Positions 35,800 to 43,107 of a stretch of DNA of 64,000 bases are shown here, piece by piece. Below the pieces are notes generated by a model. It did no database searches. It was given only the letters and a program-made list of their open reading frames with translations, and had not been told where the DNA came from. Both the position numbers and the translations under genes were made by a program. Source of the stretch: Demequina sp. NBRC 110054 (GTDB lineage Bacteria; Actinomycetota; Actinomycetes; Actinomycetales; Demequinaceae); contig NZ_BBRK01000006.1 of NCBI RefSeq assembly GCF_002090115.1, positions 532,754-596,753 on the forward strand. Reading direction: 5' to 3'. Numbering within the stretch: position 1 is the first letter of the stretch; every line of letters begins with the position of its first letter.

Positions 35800-36105
35800 A
35801 TGATGTCCCGAGACGACGCGGCGCCGCTTGCGACCGAGAGCGCCGCGCTGCTCGCGGCGATCGCCGACCCGCTCCGGCACAGCGTGCTGCGGTTCCTCGA
35901 CCGCGAGGGCGAGCAGTGCGTCTGCGACATCCAGGCAGCGATCCCGATCGCGGGAAACCTGCTCAGCTACCACCTCAAGACCCTGCGGGACGCGGGACTG
36001 GTGAGCACTCAGAGACGGGGCCGCTGGGTGCACTACCGCGTCGCCGACGACGCCGCCTCACGGCTGTCCGCCGCCCTGCCCCTCACTCTCGGGAGCCCGT
36101 CATGA
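35800..36105 (+). CDS. arsR: ArsR-family metalloregulator
   Basis: A repressor of about 101 residues with a winged helix (IADPLRHSVLRFLDREGEQC, then SYHLKTLRDAGLVSTQRRGR). The metal site is visible as CVC in EGEQCVCDIQAA at the start of the DNA-recognition helix region. This matches the As(III)/Sb(III) site ELCVCDL of classical ArsR. The start is uncertain: ATGs at 35800 and 35803 and a GTG at 35776 are in frame and none has a good ribosome site, so a leaderless transcript is possible. It overlaps the permease start by 4 nt (ATGA) and should release its operator when arsenite binds. Confidence 0.88.
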   Translation: MMSRDDAAPLATESAALLAAIADPLRHSVLRFLDREGEQCVCDIQAAIPIAGNLLSYHLKTLRDAGLVSTQRRGRWVHYRVADDAASRLSAALPLTLGSPS

Positions 36106-37319
36106 CCTCTCCGTCCGCCGACACCTGCTGCACGCCCGCCGCCGCATCCGCACCGCCGTCCGCGACGCCGCTGCCCATGGCCCCGACCCAGGCGAGCGCA
36201 TGCTGCGACACCGCCCCCGCGGCCGCATCGTCCTGCTGCGACTCGGTGACCGCTCCCGCATCCTCCTGCTGCGGCGAGGAGGACGCGGCGCAGGACGACC
36301 CGGCTCATCCACACAACGCCTCGCATCCAGGCAGGCTTCGGGCCGGCCTCGCGGCCGCCGCGCTCGGGGCACTCGCCCTCATCACGGTCGCCGACCAGGC
36401 CTGGGCAGGGCTGCTGACCGCGGTCGGGCTCGACCTCGACACCGCCGCGGGCGGCGCCGTGCACTTCGCGCTGTACGAGTCGGGCAAGATCCTGTCGCTC
36501 ATCGCGCTCATCGTGTTCGCGGTCGGGTTCCTGGGCACGTGGCTCACGCCCGCACGCGTGCAGGGCCTGCTCAGCGGGCGTCGACGAGGCGTCGGCCACG
36601 GGCTGGCCGCAGGCCTCGGAGCCCTCACCCCGTTCTGCTCGTGCTCGTCGGTGCCGCTGTACGTCGGGATGACGCGCGCCGGGGTGCCCGCGGGAGTCGG
36701 GATGACCTTCCTGGTCGCGAGCCCTCTCATCAACGAGGTCGCGCTCGTGATGCTCGCGTCTCTCGTGGGCCCGGCGATCGCGCTCGCCTACCTCGTGCTC
36801 GGGCTCGCGATCGCGCTCGGCGCCGGCACGCTCGTCGGCGCGCTGTCGTCGCGGGGAGCCGCCGCCCCCAGGACGATGCTCGCGCTCGCGACCTCGGAGC
36901 CGCGCCCGTCGTTCGACGACCGCCTTCGCGCCGGGGTCAAGGAGACGCGGACCACGATGCGCAAGCTCTGGCCCTACGTGCTGCTCGCGATCGGCCTCGG
37001 CGCCCTGGTGCACGGCTGGGTGCCGACCGACCTGATCGCGCAGCTCGGCGGCTCGTGGTGGGGCGTCCCCGCGGCCGTGCTGATCGGCGTCCCGCTGTAC
37101 TCCGGGACCGCGACCGCGGTGCCGCTCATCGCCCCGCTGCACGCCGCAGGAGTGCCGATCGGCACGCTCATCGCGATGCTCATGGCGGTGGTCGGGCTGT
37201 CGGCCCCCGAGCTGCTCATGCTGCGCAAGGTGATGGAGCGACGCATGCTCGCGATCTTCTTCGGCGTGGTCGCGACCGGCATCGTCGGCGCGGGCTACCT
37301 GCTCAACGCGCTCACCTAG
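36102..37319 (+). CDS. arsP: ArsP-type (COG0701) permease with a Cys-pair N-terminal extension
   Basis: A 405-residue membrane protein with about eight helices. The conserved core TPFCSCSSVPLYVGMTRAGV with SPLINEVALVML marks the COG0701/DUF318 permeases, some of which (ArsP) export trivalent organoarsenicals. Linkage to an ArsR with a CVC site supports metalloid export. The N-terminal 60 residues are unusual: four Cys-Cys pairs at 9-10, 34-35, 45-46 and 56-57, the last three exactly 11 residues apart, in a flexible Ala/Pro/Ser-rich tail. These could capture As(III) and deliver it to the membrane domain. The exact substrate is inference. It is co-translated with arsR and followed by a hairpin. 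Confidence 0.85.
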   Translation: MTSPSADTCCTPAAASAPPSATPLPMAPTQASACCDTAPAAASSCCDSVTAPASSCCGEEDAAQDDPAHPHNASHPGRLRAGLAAAALGALALITVADQAWAGLLTAVGLDLDTAAGGAVHFALYESGKILSLIALIVFAVGFLGTWLTPARVQGLLSGRRRGVGHGLAAGLGALTPFCSCSSVPLYVGMTRAGVPAGVGMTFLVASPLINEVALVMLASLVGPAIALAYLVLGLAIALGAGTLVGALSSRGAAAPRTMLALATSEPRPSFDDRLRAGVKETRTTMRKLWPYVLLAIGLGALVHGWVPTDLIAQLGGSWWGVPAAVLIGVPLYSGTATAVPLIAPLHAAGVPIGTLIAMLMAVVGLSAPELLMLRKVMERRMLAIFFGVVATGIVGAGYLLNALT

Positions 37320-37350
37320 GAGCGACTCGCGGGGCTCGCGACCATCGCTT

Positions 37351-37390
37351 CCCGCGGGCGGCCGCACGTTCCCGGAGCGCCGCCCGCGGG
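37351..37390. terminator. Terminator hairpin between the ars and etf operons
   Basis: CCCGCGGGCGGC (37351-37362) and GCCGCCCGCGGG (37379-37390) form a perfect 12-bp stem with a 16-nt loop. It lies between two convergent genes and could end transcription from both sides. Confidence 0.65.
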
Positions 37391-37400
37391 GTCGCGGGAC

Positions 37401-38360
37401 TCAGGAGCCCTGACGCTCCTTGAGCCGTGCGATCGCCTGCGGAAGCACGTCGTTGAGGTCACCCACGACGCCCAGGTCCGCGATCTCGAAGATCGGGGCG
37501 TCGGGGTCCAGGTTGACCGCCACGATCGTGCCCGAGGCCTGCATGCCGCCGCGGTGGTGCACCGCGCCCGAGATGCCGCAGCCCACGTACAGCGCGGGGG
37601 TCACCGTCGTACCGGTCTGCCCGACCATGTGCTCGTGGGAGATCCAGCCCTCGTCGGTCGCGTCGCGGGTCGCGCCTACCGCGCCGCCGAGGACCTCGGC
37701 GAGCTCGCGCACGAGCGTGTAGTCACCGTTCGTGCCGCGGCCGCCGGAGACGACGACGCGGGCCTCGGACAGCGGCACGCCCTCGGGGCGCTCGACGGGG
37801 TCGACGTGCACGAGGATCTCAAGCGTCTCGGGCTCCTCGAACGCCACCTTCGCGACAGCGCCCGCGGCGGGGGCGTCGGCCGGGGCGGCCTGGGTCGTGT
37901 TGGGGCGCAGCGCCACGATCGCGTCGTCCGAGACGATGCGGGTGGTGACGTTCCACGTGGCGGCGAAGACCGTCTGCTCGGTCTGCACCTTGCCCTCGAC
38001 GATCTGAGCGCCCGAGGCGTCGACCACGACGCCGGCGCCGGTCTGCAGCGCGAGCAGCGCCGCGAGCTCCTTGTTCAGGAAGGTGGACGTCACCAGCACC
38101 GTGCGCGCATCGGTCGACGCGGCGCCGAGCGCGGCGGCGCGCACCTTCGGCAGGCGCGCCGTGCCCCCGAGCTCGACCCAGCGGACCTCCTCGGCGCCGT
38201 GCGACGCGAGGGAGGCGACCGCATCGTCCCCGGGCTCCTCGCCGATCCACACGGCGACCGGGCGACCGAGCGCTCGGGCGAGCGTGAGGTTCTCGAGCGT
38301 CGGGCCCGCGACCTGTCCGTCCCGGTGCTCGACGAGCACCGCCACCGTCATGGCGCTCAT
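37401..38360 (-). CDS. etfA: Electron transfer flavoprotein, alpha subunit
   Basis: A 319-residue FAD-binding subunit of the electron transfer flavoprotein, which carries electrons from acyl-CoA and other dehydrogenases to the respiratory chain. The N-terminal half begins VAVLVEHRDGQV. The C-terminal FAD domain is clear: VSGGRGTNGDYTLVRELAEV, then GQTGTTVTPALYVGCGISGA, HRGGMQASGTIVAVN and PIFEIADLGVVGDL. The start at 38360 overlaps the etfB stop by 4 nt with GAGAGGGG upstream. No partner dehydrogenase is encoded in the window. Confidence 0.96.
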   Translation of the reverse strand: MSAMTVAVLVEHRDGQVAGPTLENLTLARALGRPVAVWIGEEPGDDAVASLASHGAEEVRWVELGGTARLPKVRAAALGAASTDARTVLVTSTFLNKELAALLALQTGAGVVVDASGAQIVEGKVQTEQTVFAATWNVTTRIVSDDAIVALRPNTTQAAPADAPAAGAVAKVAFEEPETLEILVHVDPVERPEGVPLSEARVVVSGGRGTNGDYTLVRELAEVLGGAVGATRDATDEGWISHEHMVGQTGTTVTPALYVGCGISGAVHHRGGMQASGTIVAVNLDPDAPIFEIADLGVVGDLNDVLPQAIARLKERQGS

Positions 38361-39145
38361 GCGAGGCCCCTCTCGATCAGGAAGTCTGCGAGGACGACTC
38401 CGCCGTCGCCCGTGTCGGTCACGACCTCGCGGCCCTCGCGCGGCGGGCGCTCGGACGCGTCGACCACCTCGGTGCGCGCGGCGGCCGAGCCCACGGCGGC
38501 GCCGTCGAGGCCCAGGTCGGCGAGCGACCACTGCGCCACGGGCGCCTTGCGGGCCGCCATGATGAGCTTGAAGTTCGGGTATCGAGGCGTGTTCGCCTCG
38601 TCCGTCACGGACACGACCGCGGGCAGCGGCGCCGACACCGTCTCGTGCGCGTCGGGCATGTGGCGCACGATCGTCGCGGTGCCGTCCGCGACCTCGAGGC
38701 TCGACGCGAGCGTGAGCTGGGCCCAGCCGAGGTCGGCCGCGAGCGCGGTCGGGAGCATCGACGTGAGGCCGTCGAGGGCCGCCATGCCGGTGATCACGAG
38801 GTCGAGCGGCTGCTCGTCGTGCACCTTGCGGATCGCCGCGGCGAGCACCTTGGCGGTGCCGAACACGTCGGCGCCCGCGATCTGCTCGTCGGAGACGTGG
38901 ATCGCGTGGTGCGCCCCGAGCTGGAGCGCCTTGCGGACCGCGGCCACCGCATCGGGGCCGCCGACCGTGAGCGCGTAGACCTCTCCCTCCCCCGCCGCCT
39001 CGACGAGCTGCAGCGCGGCCTCGACCGCGTTCTCGTCGAGCTCGTTCATGGAGCCGTCGTCCGCGGTGCGCGTCACCGAGCCATCGGTGAACGACCGCTG
39101 CGACTGAAGGTCCGGCGTGAACTTGACCGTCACCAGAATTCGCAT
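38357..39145 (-). CDS. etfB: Electron transfer flavoprotein, beta subunit
   Basis: A 262-residue AMP-binding subunit that dimerises with EtfA. It begins with MRILVTVKFTPDL and contains MNELDENAVEAALQL, the VYALTVGGPDAVAAVRKALQLGAHHA nucleotide-binding region, and the recognition-type segment PRYPNFKLIMAARKAPV. The length is normal. It is the first gene of the etfBA pair, with translation coupled to etfA. The pair keeps the strand and order relative to the cysteine desulfurase and mnmA genes that I recall from mycobacteria. Confidence 0.96.
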   Translation of the reverse strand: MRILVTVKFTPDLQSQRSFTDGSVTRTADDGSMNELDENAVEAALQLVEAAGEGEVYALTVGGPDAVAAVRKALQLGAHHAIHVSDEQIAGADVFGTAKVLAAAIRKVHDEQPLDLVITGMAALDGLTSMLPTALAADLGWAQLTLASSLEVADGTATIVRHMPDAHETVSAPLPAVVSVTDEANTPRYPNFKLIMAARKAPVAQWSLADLGLDGAAVGSAAARTEVVDASERPPREGREVVTDTGDGGVVLADFLIERGLA

Positions 39146-39195
39146 GGGTTCCAGCCTAGTGGCGCTGGGGCGGACGCGTGCATGCCCCCAGGGGC

Positions 39196-40653
39196 TCAGG
39201 CGGAGGGCGCGTAACGGACCTCCGTGATCCGCGCCTCGCCGCCGAGCGCCTCGATCCCGAGCATCCGGCCCGTGAAACCGCCAGCGACCTCGGTGGACAG
39301 GTAGCGGCCGTCGAGCGTGGCGATCTCGAGGAAGTCGCCGGCGCGCACGACCCCGAGCGACACCTGGTCGGGGCCGCTGCTCTCGCCCAGCCTGAGCTCG
39401 GAGGCTCGCACCCGGATCGCGAGCGCGTCGTCCTGCTCGACGGGGATCTCGCCCAGGACCTGATCGAACGGAGCGCTGACCGCGCGGGCGCGGGCGACGC
39501 CTCCCACGCGCTCGACGCCGCACCAGTGGCTCGCGTCGAGCCGCACCGACAGGCACGCGTCTCCCTGGACGATGCGCGCGCTGGCATCCCACGACAGGTC
39601 GCCGACGACGGCGCACAGGACGGCGCCCTGCTCCCCGTCGTCCGGCGCTCGCCCAGGTGCGAGGGTGAGCCCGTCGGCGGGCATCGCGAACGACGCCGGG
39701 ACCACGGACGGTGCGGCCCACCGGGGGTCGAGCATCGTCCCTGCGAAGCCGTCCGACCAGGAGCGGTCGACGTCGGGGACCTCGAAGCGGTCCTCGACCA
39801 CGACGGGCCAGTCGTCGATCCAGTCGATGCCCGCGAGGTAGGTCTCCCGTCCGAGCACGTGGAAGCCCGGATGCGATCCGGCCTGACGGATGCCGAGGTG
39901 CACGAGCGCCCACGCCCCGTCCGCGAGCTCGACCAGGTCGGCGTGACCGACCGCCTGCACCGCGTGCGGGGTGGACCGGTGGCTGAGGATCGGGTTCGCG
40001 GGATGCGCCTCGAAGGGACCACGGGGTGACCGCGAGCGCGCGACCGAGACGCCGTGGCCCAGGTGAGTGCCGCCCTCGGCGACGGCCAGGTACCACCAGT
40101 CGCCGCGACGGATCAGGTGCGGCCCCTCGGTGTCCGCGAGGCCCGTCCCCTGCCACACGACCGTCTCCTCGCCGAGCCGCTCGCCGGTCGCCGGATCGAT
40201 CGGCACCTGGTGGATGCCGGGCGGGGCGAAGCCGCGCCACGTGAGCAGGCACGTGCCGTCGTCGTCCCACGCGAGGTCGGGGTCGATGCCGAGCGTGCCG
40301 GGCACCCGGACCGGCGCGGACCACGGACCCTCGGGCCGCTCGGCGTGCGTGATGAGCTGGCCGGCGGCGACGTCGCGGATGCTCGTGGTCGTCATCCACA
40401 GCAGCCCGTCGCGGTGGCGCAGCGTGGGCGCGAAGATGCCCTGGCTCGCCCCCGCCGCGCCCTGCTCGGCGTTGATGACCGCGGGGTCAGTGAGCGCGTG
40501 ACCGACGAGCTCCCACGTCACCAGGTCCGAGGACCGGTGGATCGGGACGCCCGGGACGTACTCGAACGTGGACGTCGCGAGCAGGTACTCGTCGCCGACG
40601 CGGCAGATCGACGGGTCGGGATGGAAACCAGGCAGGATCGGCGTCTCGCTCAT
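39196..40653 (-). CDS. Glycoside hydrolase family 43 (beta-xylosidase / arabinofuranosidase type)
   Basis: A 485-residue enzyme. It opens with ILPGFHPDPSICRVGDEYLL, whose Asp is the catalytic base, and continues with SSDLVTWELVGHAL of the first propeller blade, LGIDPDLAWDDDG (transition-state Asp) and DTEGPHLIRRGDWWYL (acid Glu). A C-terminal beta-sandwich of about 190 residues follows, as in XynB-type beta-xylosidases. There is no signal peptide, so it acts on imported sugars. It begins 36 nt after the GH3-fusion stop and is probably the last gene of the transporter/GH1/GH3 operon, where it could remove terminal xylose or arabinose. The exact specificity is not evident. Confidence 0.9.
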   Translation of the reverse strand: MSETPILPGFHPDPSICRVGDEYLLATSTFEYVPGVPIHRSSDLVTWELVGHALTDPAVINAEQGAAGASQGIFAPTLRHRDGLLWMTTTSIRDVAAGQLITHAERPEGPWSAPVRVPGTLGIDPDLAWDDDGTCLLTWRGFAPPGIHQVPIDPATGERLGEETVVWQGTGLADTEGPHLIRRGDWWYLAVAEGGTHLGHGVSVARSRSPRGPFEAHPANPILSHRSTPHAVQAVGHADLVELADGAWALVHLGIRQAGSHPGFHVLGRETYLAGIDWIDDWPVVVEDRFEVPDVDRSWSDGFAGTMLDPRWAAPSVVPASFAMPADGLTLAPGRAPDDGEQGAVLCAVVGDLSWDASARIVQGDACLSVRLDASHWCGVERVGGVARARAVSAPFDQVLGEIPVEQDDALAIRVRASELRLGESSGPDQVSLGVVRAGDFLEIATLDGRYLSTEVAGGFTGRMLGIEALGGEARITEVRYAPSA

Positions 40654-40689
40654 GTGGTCAGCCTCTCACCCGGGCCGCGAGCCCTTCCC

Positions 40690-43107
40690 TCACCAGCGCG
40701 CGTCCTCGTAGCCCATGAACGGGTCGACCGGGCTCTCGCCGCGGAAGTCGTCCTCGCCCGTGAGCTTCGCGACGACCGCGTCGACCGTCTGGTCGTTGGC
40801 CGCATACGCGTTGACGTACGTGCGCACGAACGGCACGTCCTGCAGGTGGTACGGGCTCCCCAGCGACACGAACAGCGTCGGGATCTCGGTGAGATACCTG
40901 GGCAGGTTGCCCGCCGTGAAGGTCGCCCAGTGGAGGCGCGCAACGGTCTCGTTCGAGCGCGGCTGCACGTCCGCGACGTAGATCACGGCGTCGTAGTTCT
41001 CGAGCAGCTCGGCGCCGTTGACGCCGCCGTCCACCCCGACGCGCTTGAACATCGTCGATCCGGGAGGCCCGTCCTCGAACAGGGTCGCCGCGAAGCCTCG
41101 CTCATTCAGTTGCGCGGTGAAGCGCTCGGCGGGCCCGGTGAAGGACAGCAGGCCCCGCAGCGAGTACACGAGGACGCGCTGGTGGCGCTCCGTGTCGAGC
41201 GGCAGCAGCCCGGCCTCCTTGTCCTTGACCAGCGTGATGCCCGCGTCGGCCTGCTCGCGCGACCACGTACGGTGCTTGGCCGTGTCGATGCCGTCAAGAC
41301 CGGGGACGAGCTCCTCGGGAGACTGTCCCGCGTGGAGCCCGAGCGCGGCCTTGAGCGCGAGCACGCGCGTGACCGCCTGGTCCACGCGAGCCTGAGAGAT
41401 CACGCCGTCGCGCACACCCGCGAGCATGTGCGCATGATCTGCGGCGTAGTCCGGGGTGAAGAGGAACATGTCGCAGCCGGCGGCGACCGCGGCGGGCACG
41501 AGCTCGGCGCGGGGCATCTTCATGAGCATGCCGCCCATGAGCGACGCGTCGGTGATCACGACGCCGTTGAAGCCCATCCGCTCCCGCAGCAGCTCGGTCG
41601 TGAGCTCCGGCGCGAGCGACGCGGGCAGGATGTCCTCGTCCGCGATGCCGGGGCGGAGCGCCCGGCTGTAGGCAGGGAGCGCGATGTGCGCGGCCATGAC
41701 CGACAGGGCGCCCGCCTCGATCGAGGCGCGGTAGGCGGCCCCGAAGGTCTCCTCCCACTCCTCGACGCCCAGCGTGTTCACGGTCGTGACCAGGTGCTGG
41801 TCACGGTCGTCGACGCCGTCCCCGGGCCAGTGCTTGATGGACGCCGCGACGCCGTGATCCTGCAGGCCCTTCACGAACTCCACGCCCATGCGAGCCACCC
41901 GCTCGGGGTCCGAACCGAAGGCACGGTTGAGCACGATCGGGTTGCGCGGGTTGACCTGGATGTCGATGATCGGCGCGAAGTCCCACGTGACGCCCAGCGC
42001 ACGACCCTCGACCGCGGCGACCTCGCCCATCCGGTACGCGCACGAGTCGTCGCCCGTCGCGGCCGCCTGGAGCGGCGTGCCGACCTGCGTGGCCATGAAG
42101 CTCGCGCCGTCCGCGCCATTCTCCAGGTTGCCAGCGATCAGCGGAGGCACCGCGCTCGCGGCATGGAGATGGCGGTTGAGGCTCACGGCCTCCTCCACCG
42201 GAGCGGCGCGGCGCATGAAGCCGCCGGGCTGGCTGACCGCGATGTCGGCGTCCACGCCCGCGGGGTCGTTCGCCATGAGGAAGAACAGCTGACCGACCTT
42301 GTCCTCGAGCGACATCGCGTCGCGGGTCGCGACGACCCAGGCCTGCGCGTCCGCATCGAGGTGGAAGGGCGCCTCGCCGAGGCGCACGGGAGCGGTGTCG
42401 GACATGGTCTCCTCCTTGGAGCCGATCGTGAGCGAGCCCACGAAGGTGATGCCGCGCTCGGCGAGCGAGCCGGCCGCGCGAAGTCCGGGGATGACGACGT
42501 CTGCCTCGTCGAGCACGGCCGGGTCGCCGATGCCGACGGCGGTCATGCCGCCGCCTCGGGCGGCCTGGACGCCCGCGATCGCGTCCTCGAAGACAACGCA
42601 GTCCGCGGGGTCGACGCCGAGCGCCTCGGCGCCCGCGAGGAACACCGCGGGGTCGGGCTTGGCCTTCGTGACGACCGAGCCGTCGATGATCGCGTCGAAC
42701 AGGTCGCGGATGCCGAGCCGATCGAGGATGAGGGGCGCGTTGCGACTCGCGGAGCCGAGCGCGGTCGGCACGCCCCGTCGCTTGAGGTCCTCGAGGAAGG
42801 CGAGCGCGCCCGGGAGCATGTCGTCCGGGGTCAGTGTTGAGATCGCCTCGACGTACTGCGCGTTCTTGTCCGTGGCGAGGCGGACGGCCTCCTCCTCGGA
42901 GACCTCCACTCCCCCTAGCCCCAAGACGATGCGGAGCGCGTCCATGCGGCCGACGCCCTTGAGCAGCTCCTCGTCCTCGTCCGCGAGCTCGAACCCCAGC
43001 CCGGCCGCCATCGCGCGCCACGCGATGAAGTGGTGCTTGGCGGTGTCGACGATCACGCCGTCGAGGTCGAAGAGCGCGGCCTTGGCGGCGATCGCGGTCG
43101 TGGTCAT
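40690..43107 (-). CDS. Beta-phosphoglucomutase fused in frame to a GH3 His-Asp-dyad enzyme
   Basis: An 805-residue open frame made of two complete enzymes. Residues 1-234 are a HAD-type beta-phosphoglucomutase: FDLDGVIVDT with D14 and D16, the LLKGVGR substrate loop at 49-54, GSASRN at 118-123 and K150. These align closely, from memory, with Lactococcus PgmB. Residues 235-805 are a GH3 enzyme with the dyad D436/H438 in KHWPGDGVDDRDQH, spaced as in NagZ, and nucleophile D520 in VVITDASLM. His-Asp GH3 enzymes such as Cellulomonas Nag3 are retaining phosphorylases that release beta-sugar 1-phosphates, which is what beta-phosphoglucomutase uses. No stop separates the halves. Overlap with the upstream GH1 gene is 4 nt. 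No signal peptide. Confidence 0.9.
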   Translation of the reverse strand: MTTTAIAAKAALFDLDGVIVDTAKHHFIAWRAMAAGLGFELADEDEELLKGVGRMDALRIVLGLGGVEVSEEEAVRLATDKNAQYVEAISTLTPDDMLPGALAFLEDLKRRGVPTALGSASRNAPLILDRLGIRDLFDAIIDGSVVTKAKPDPAVFLAGAEALGVDPADCVVFEDAIAGVQAARGGGMTAVGIGDPAVLDEADVVIPGLRAAGSLAERGITFVGSLTIGSKEETMSDTAPVRLGEAPFHLDADAQAWVVATRDAMSLEDKVGQLFFLMANDPAGVDADIAVSQPGGFMRRAAPVEEAVSLNRHLHAASAVPPLIAGNLENGADGASFMATQVGTPLQAAATGDDSCAYRMGEVAAVEGRALGVTWDFAPIIDIQVNPRNPIVLNRAFGSDPERVARMGVEFVKGLQDHGVAASIKHWPGDGVDDRDQHLVTTVNTLGVEEWEETFGAAYRASIEAGALSVMAAHIALPAYSRALRPGIADEDILPASLAPELTTELLRERMGFNGVVITDASLMGGMLMKMPRAELVPAAVAAGCDMFLFTPDYAADHAHMLAGVRDGVISQARVDQAVTRVLALKAALGLHAGQSPEELVPGLDGIDTAKHRTWSREQADAGITLVKDKEAGLLPLDTERHQRVLVYSLRGLLSFTGPAERFTAQLNERGFAATLFEDGPPGSTMFKRVGVDGGVNGAELLENYDAVIYVADVQPRSNETVARLHWATFTAGNLPRYLTEIPTLFVSLGSPYHLQDVPFVRTYVNAYAANDQTVDAVVAKLTGEDDFRGESPVDPFMGYEDARW
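42403..42417 (-). promoter_or_regulatory. Internal ribosome site and ATG inside the PgmB-GH3 frame
   Basis: AAGGAGGAG (42409-42417, read on the minus strand) lies three bases before an in-frame ATG (42403-42405), five bases from its AAGGAGG core. This ATG is codon 235, exactly where the GH3 domain begins (MSDTAPVRLG). It is among the strongest Shine-Dalgarno sequences in the window. A separate 571-residue GH3 protein is therefore likely to be made as well. Confidence 0.75.

Noticed and set aside
38265..38280. Another GAGCGCTC operator copy
   Set aside because: It lies within the etfA coding region, where GC-rich palindromes of this length occur by chance.
40690..43107. The PgmB-GH3 frame as a simple sequencing error joining two genes
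   Set aside because: It cannot be excluded, but the reading frame runs through without disturbance, both halves are complete, and the chemistry of the halves fits. It is kept as a finding with the error listed as a refuting result.
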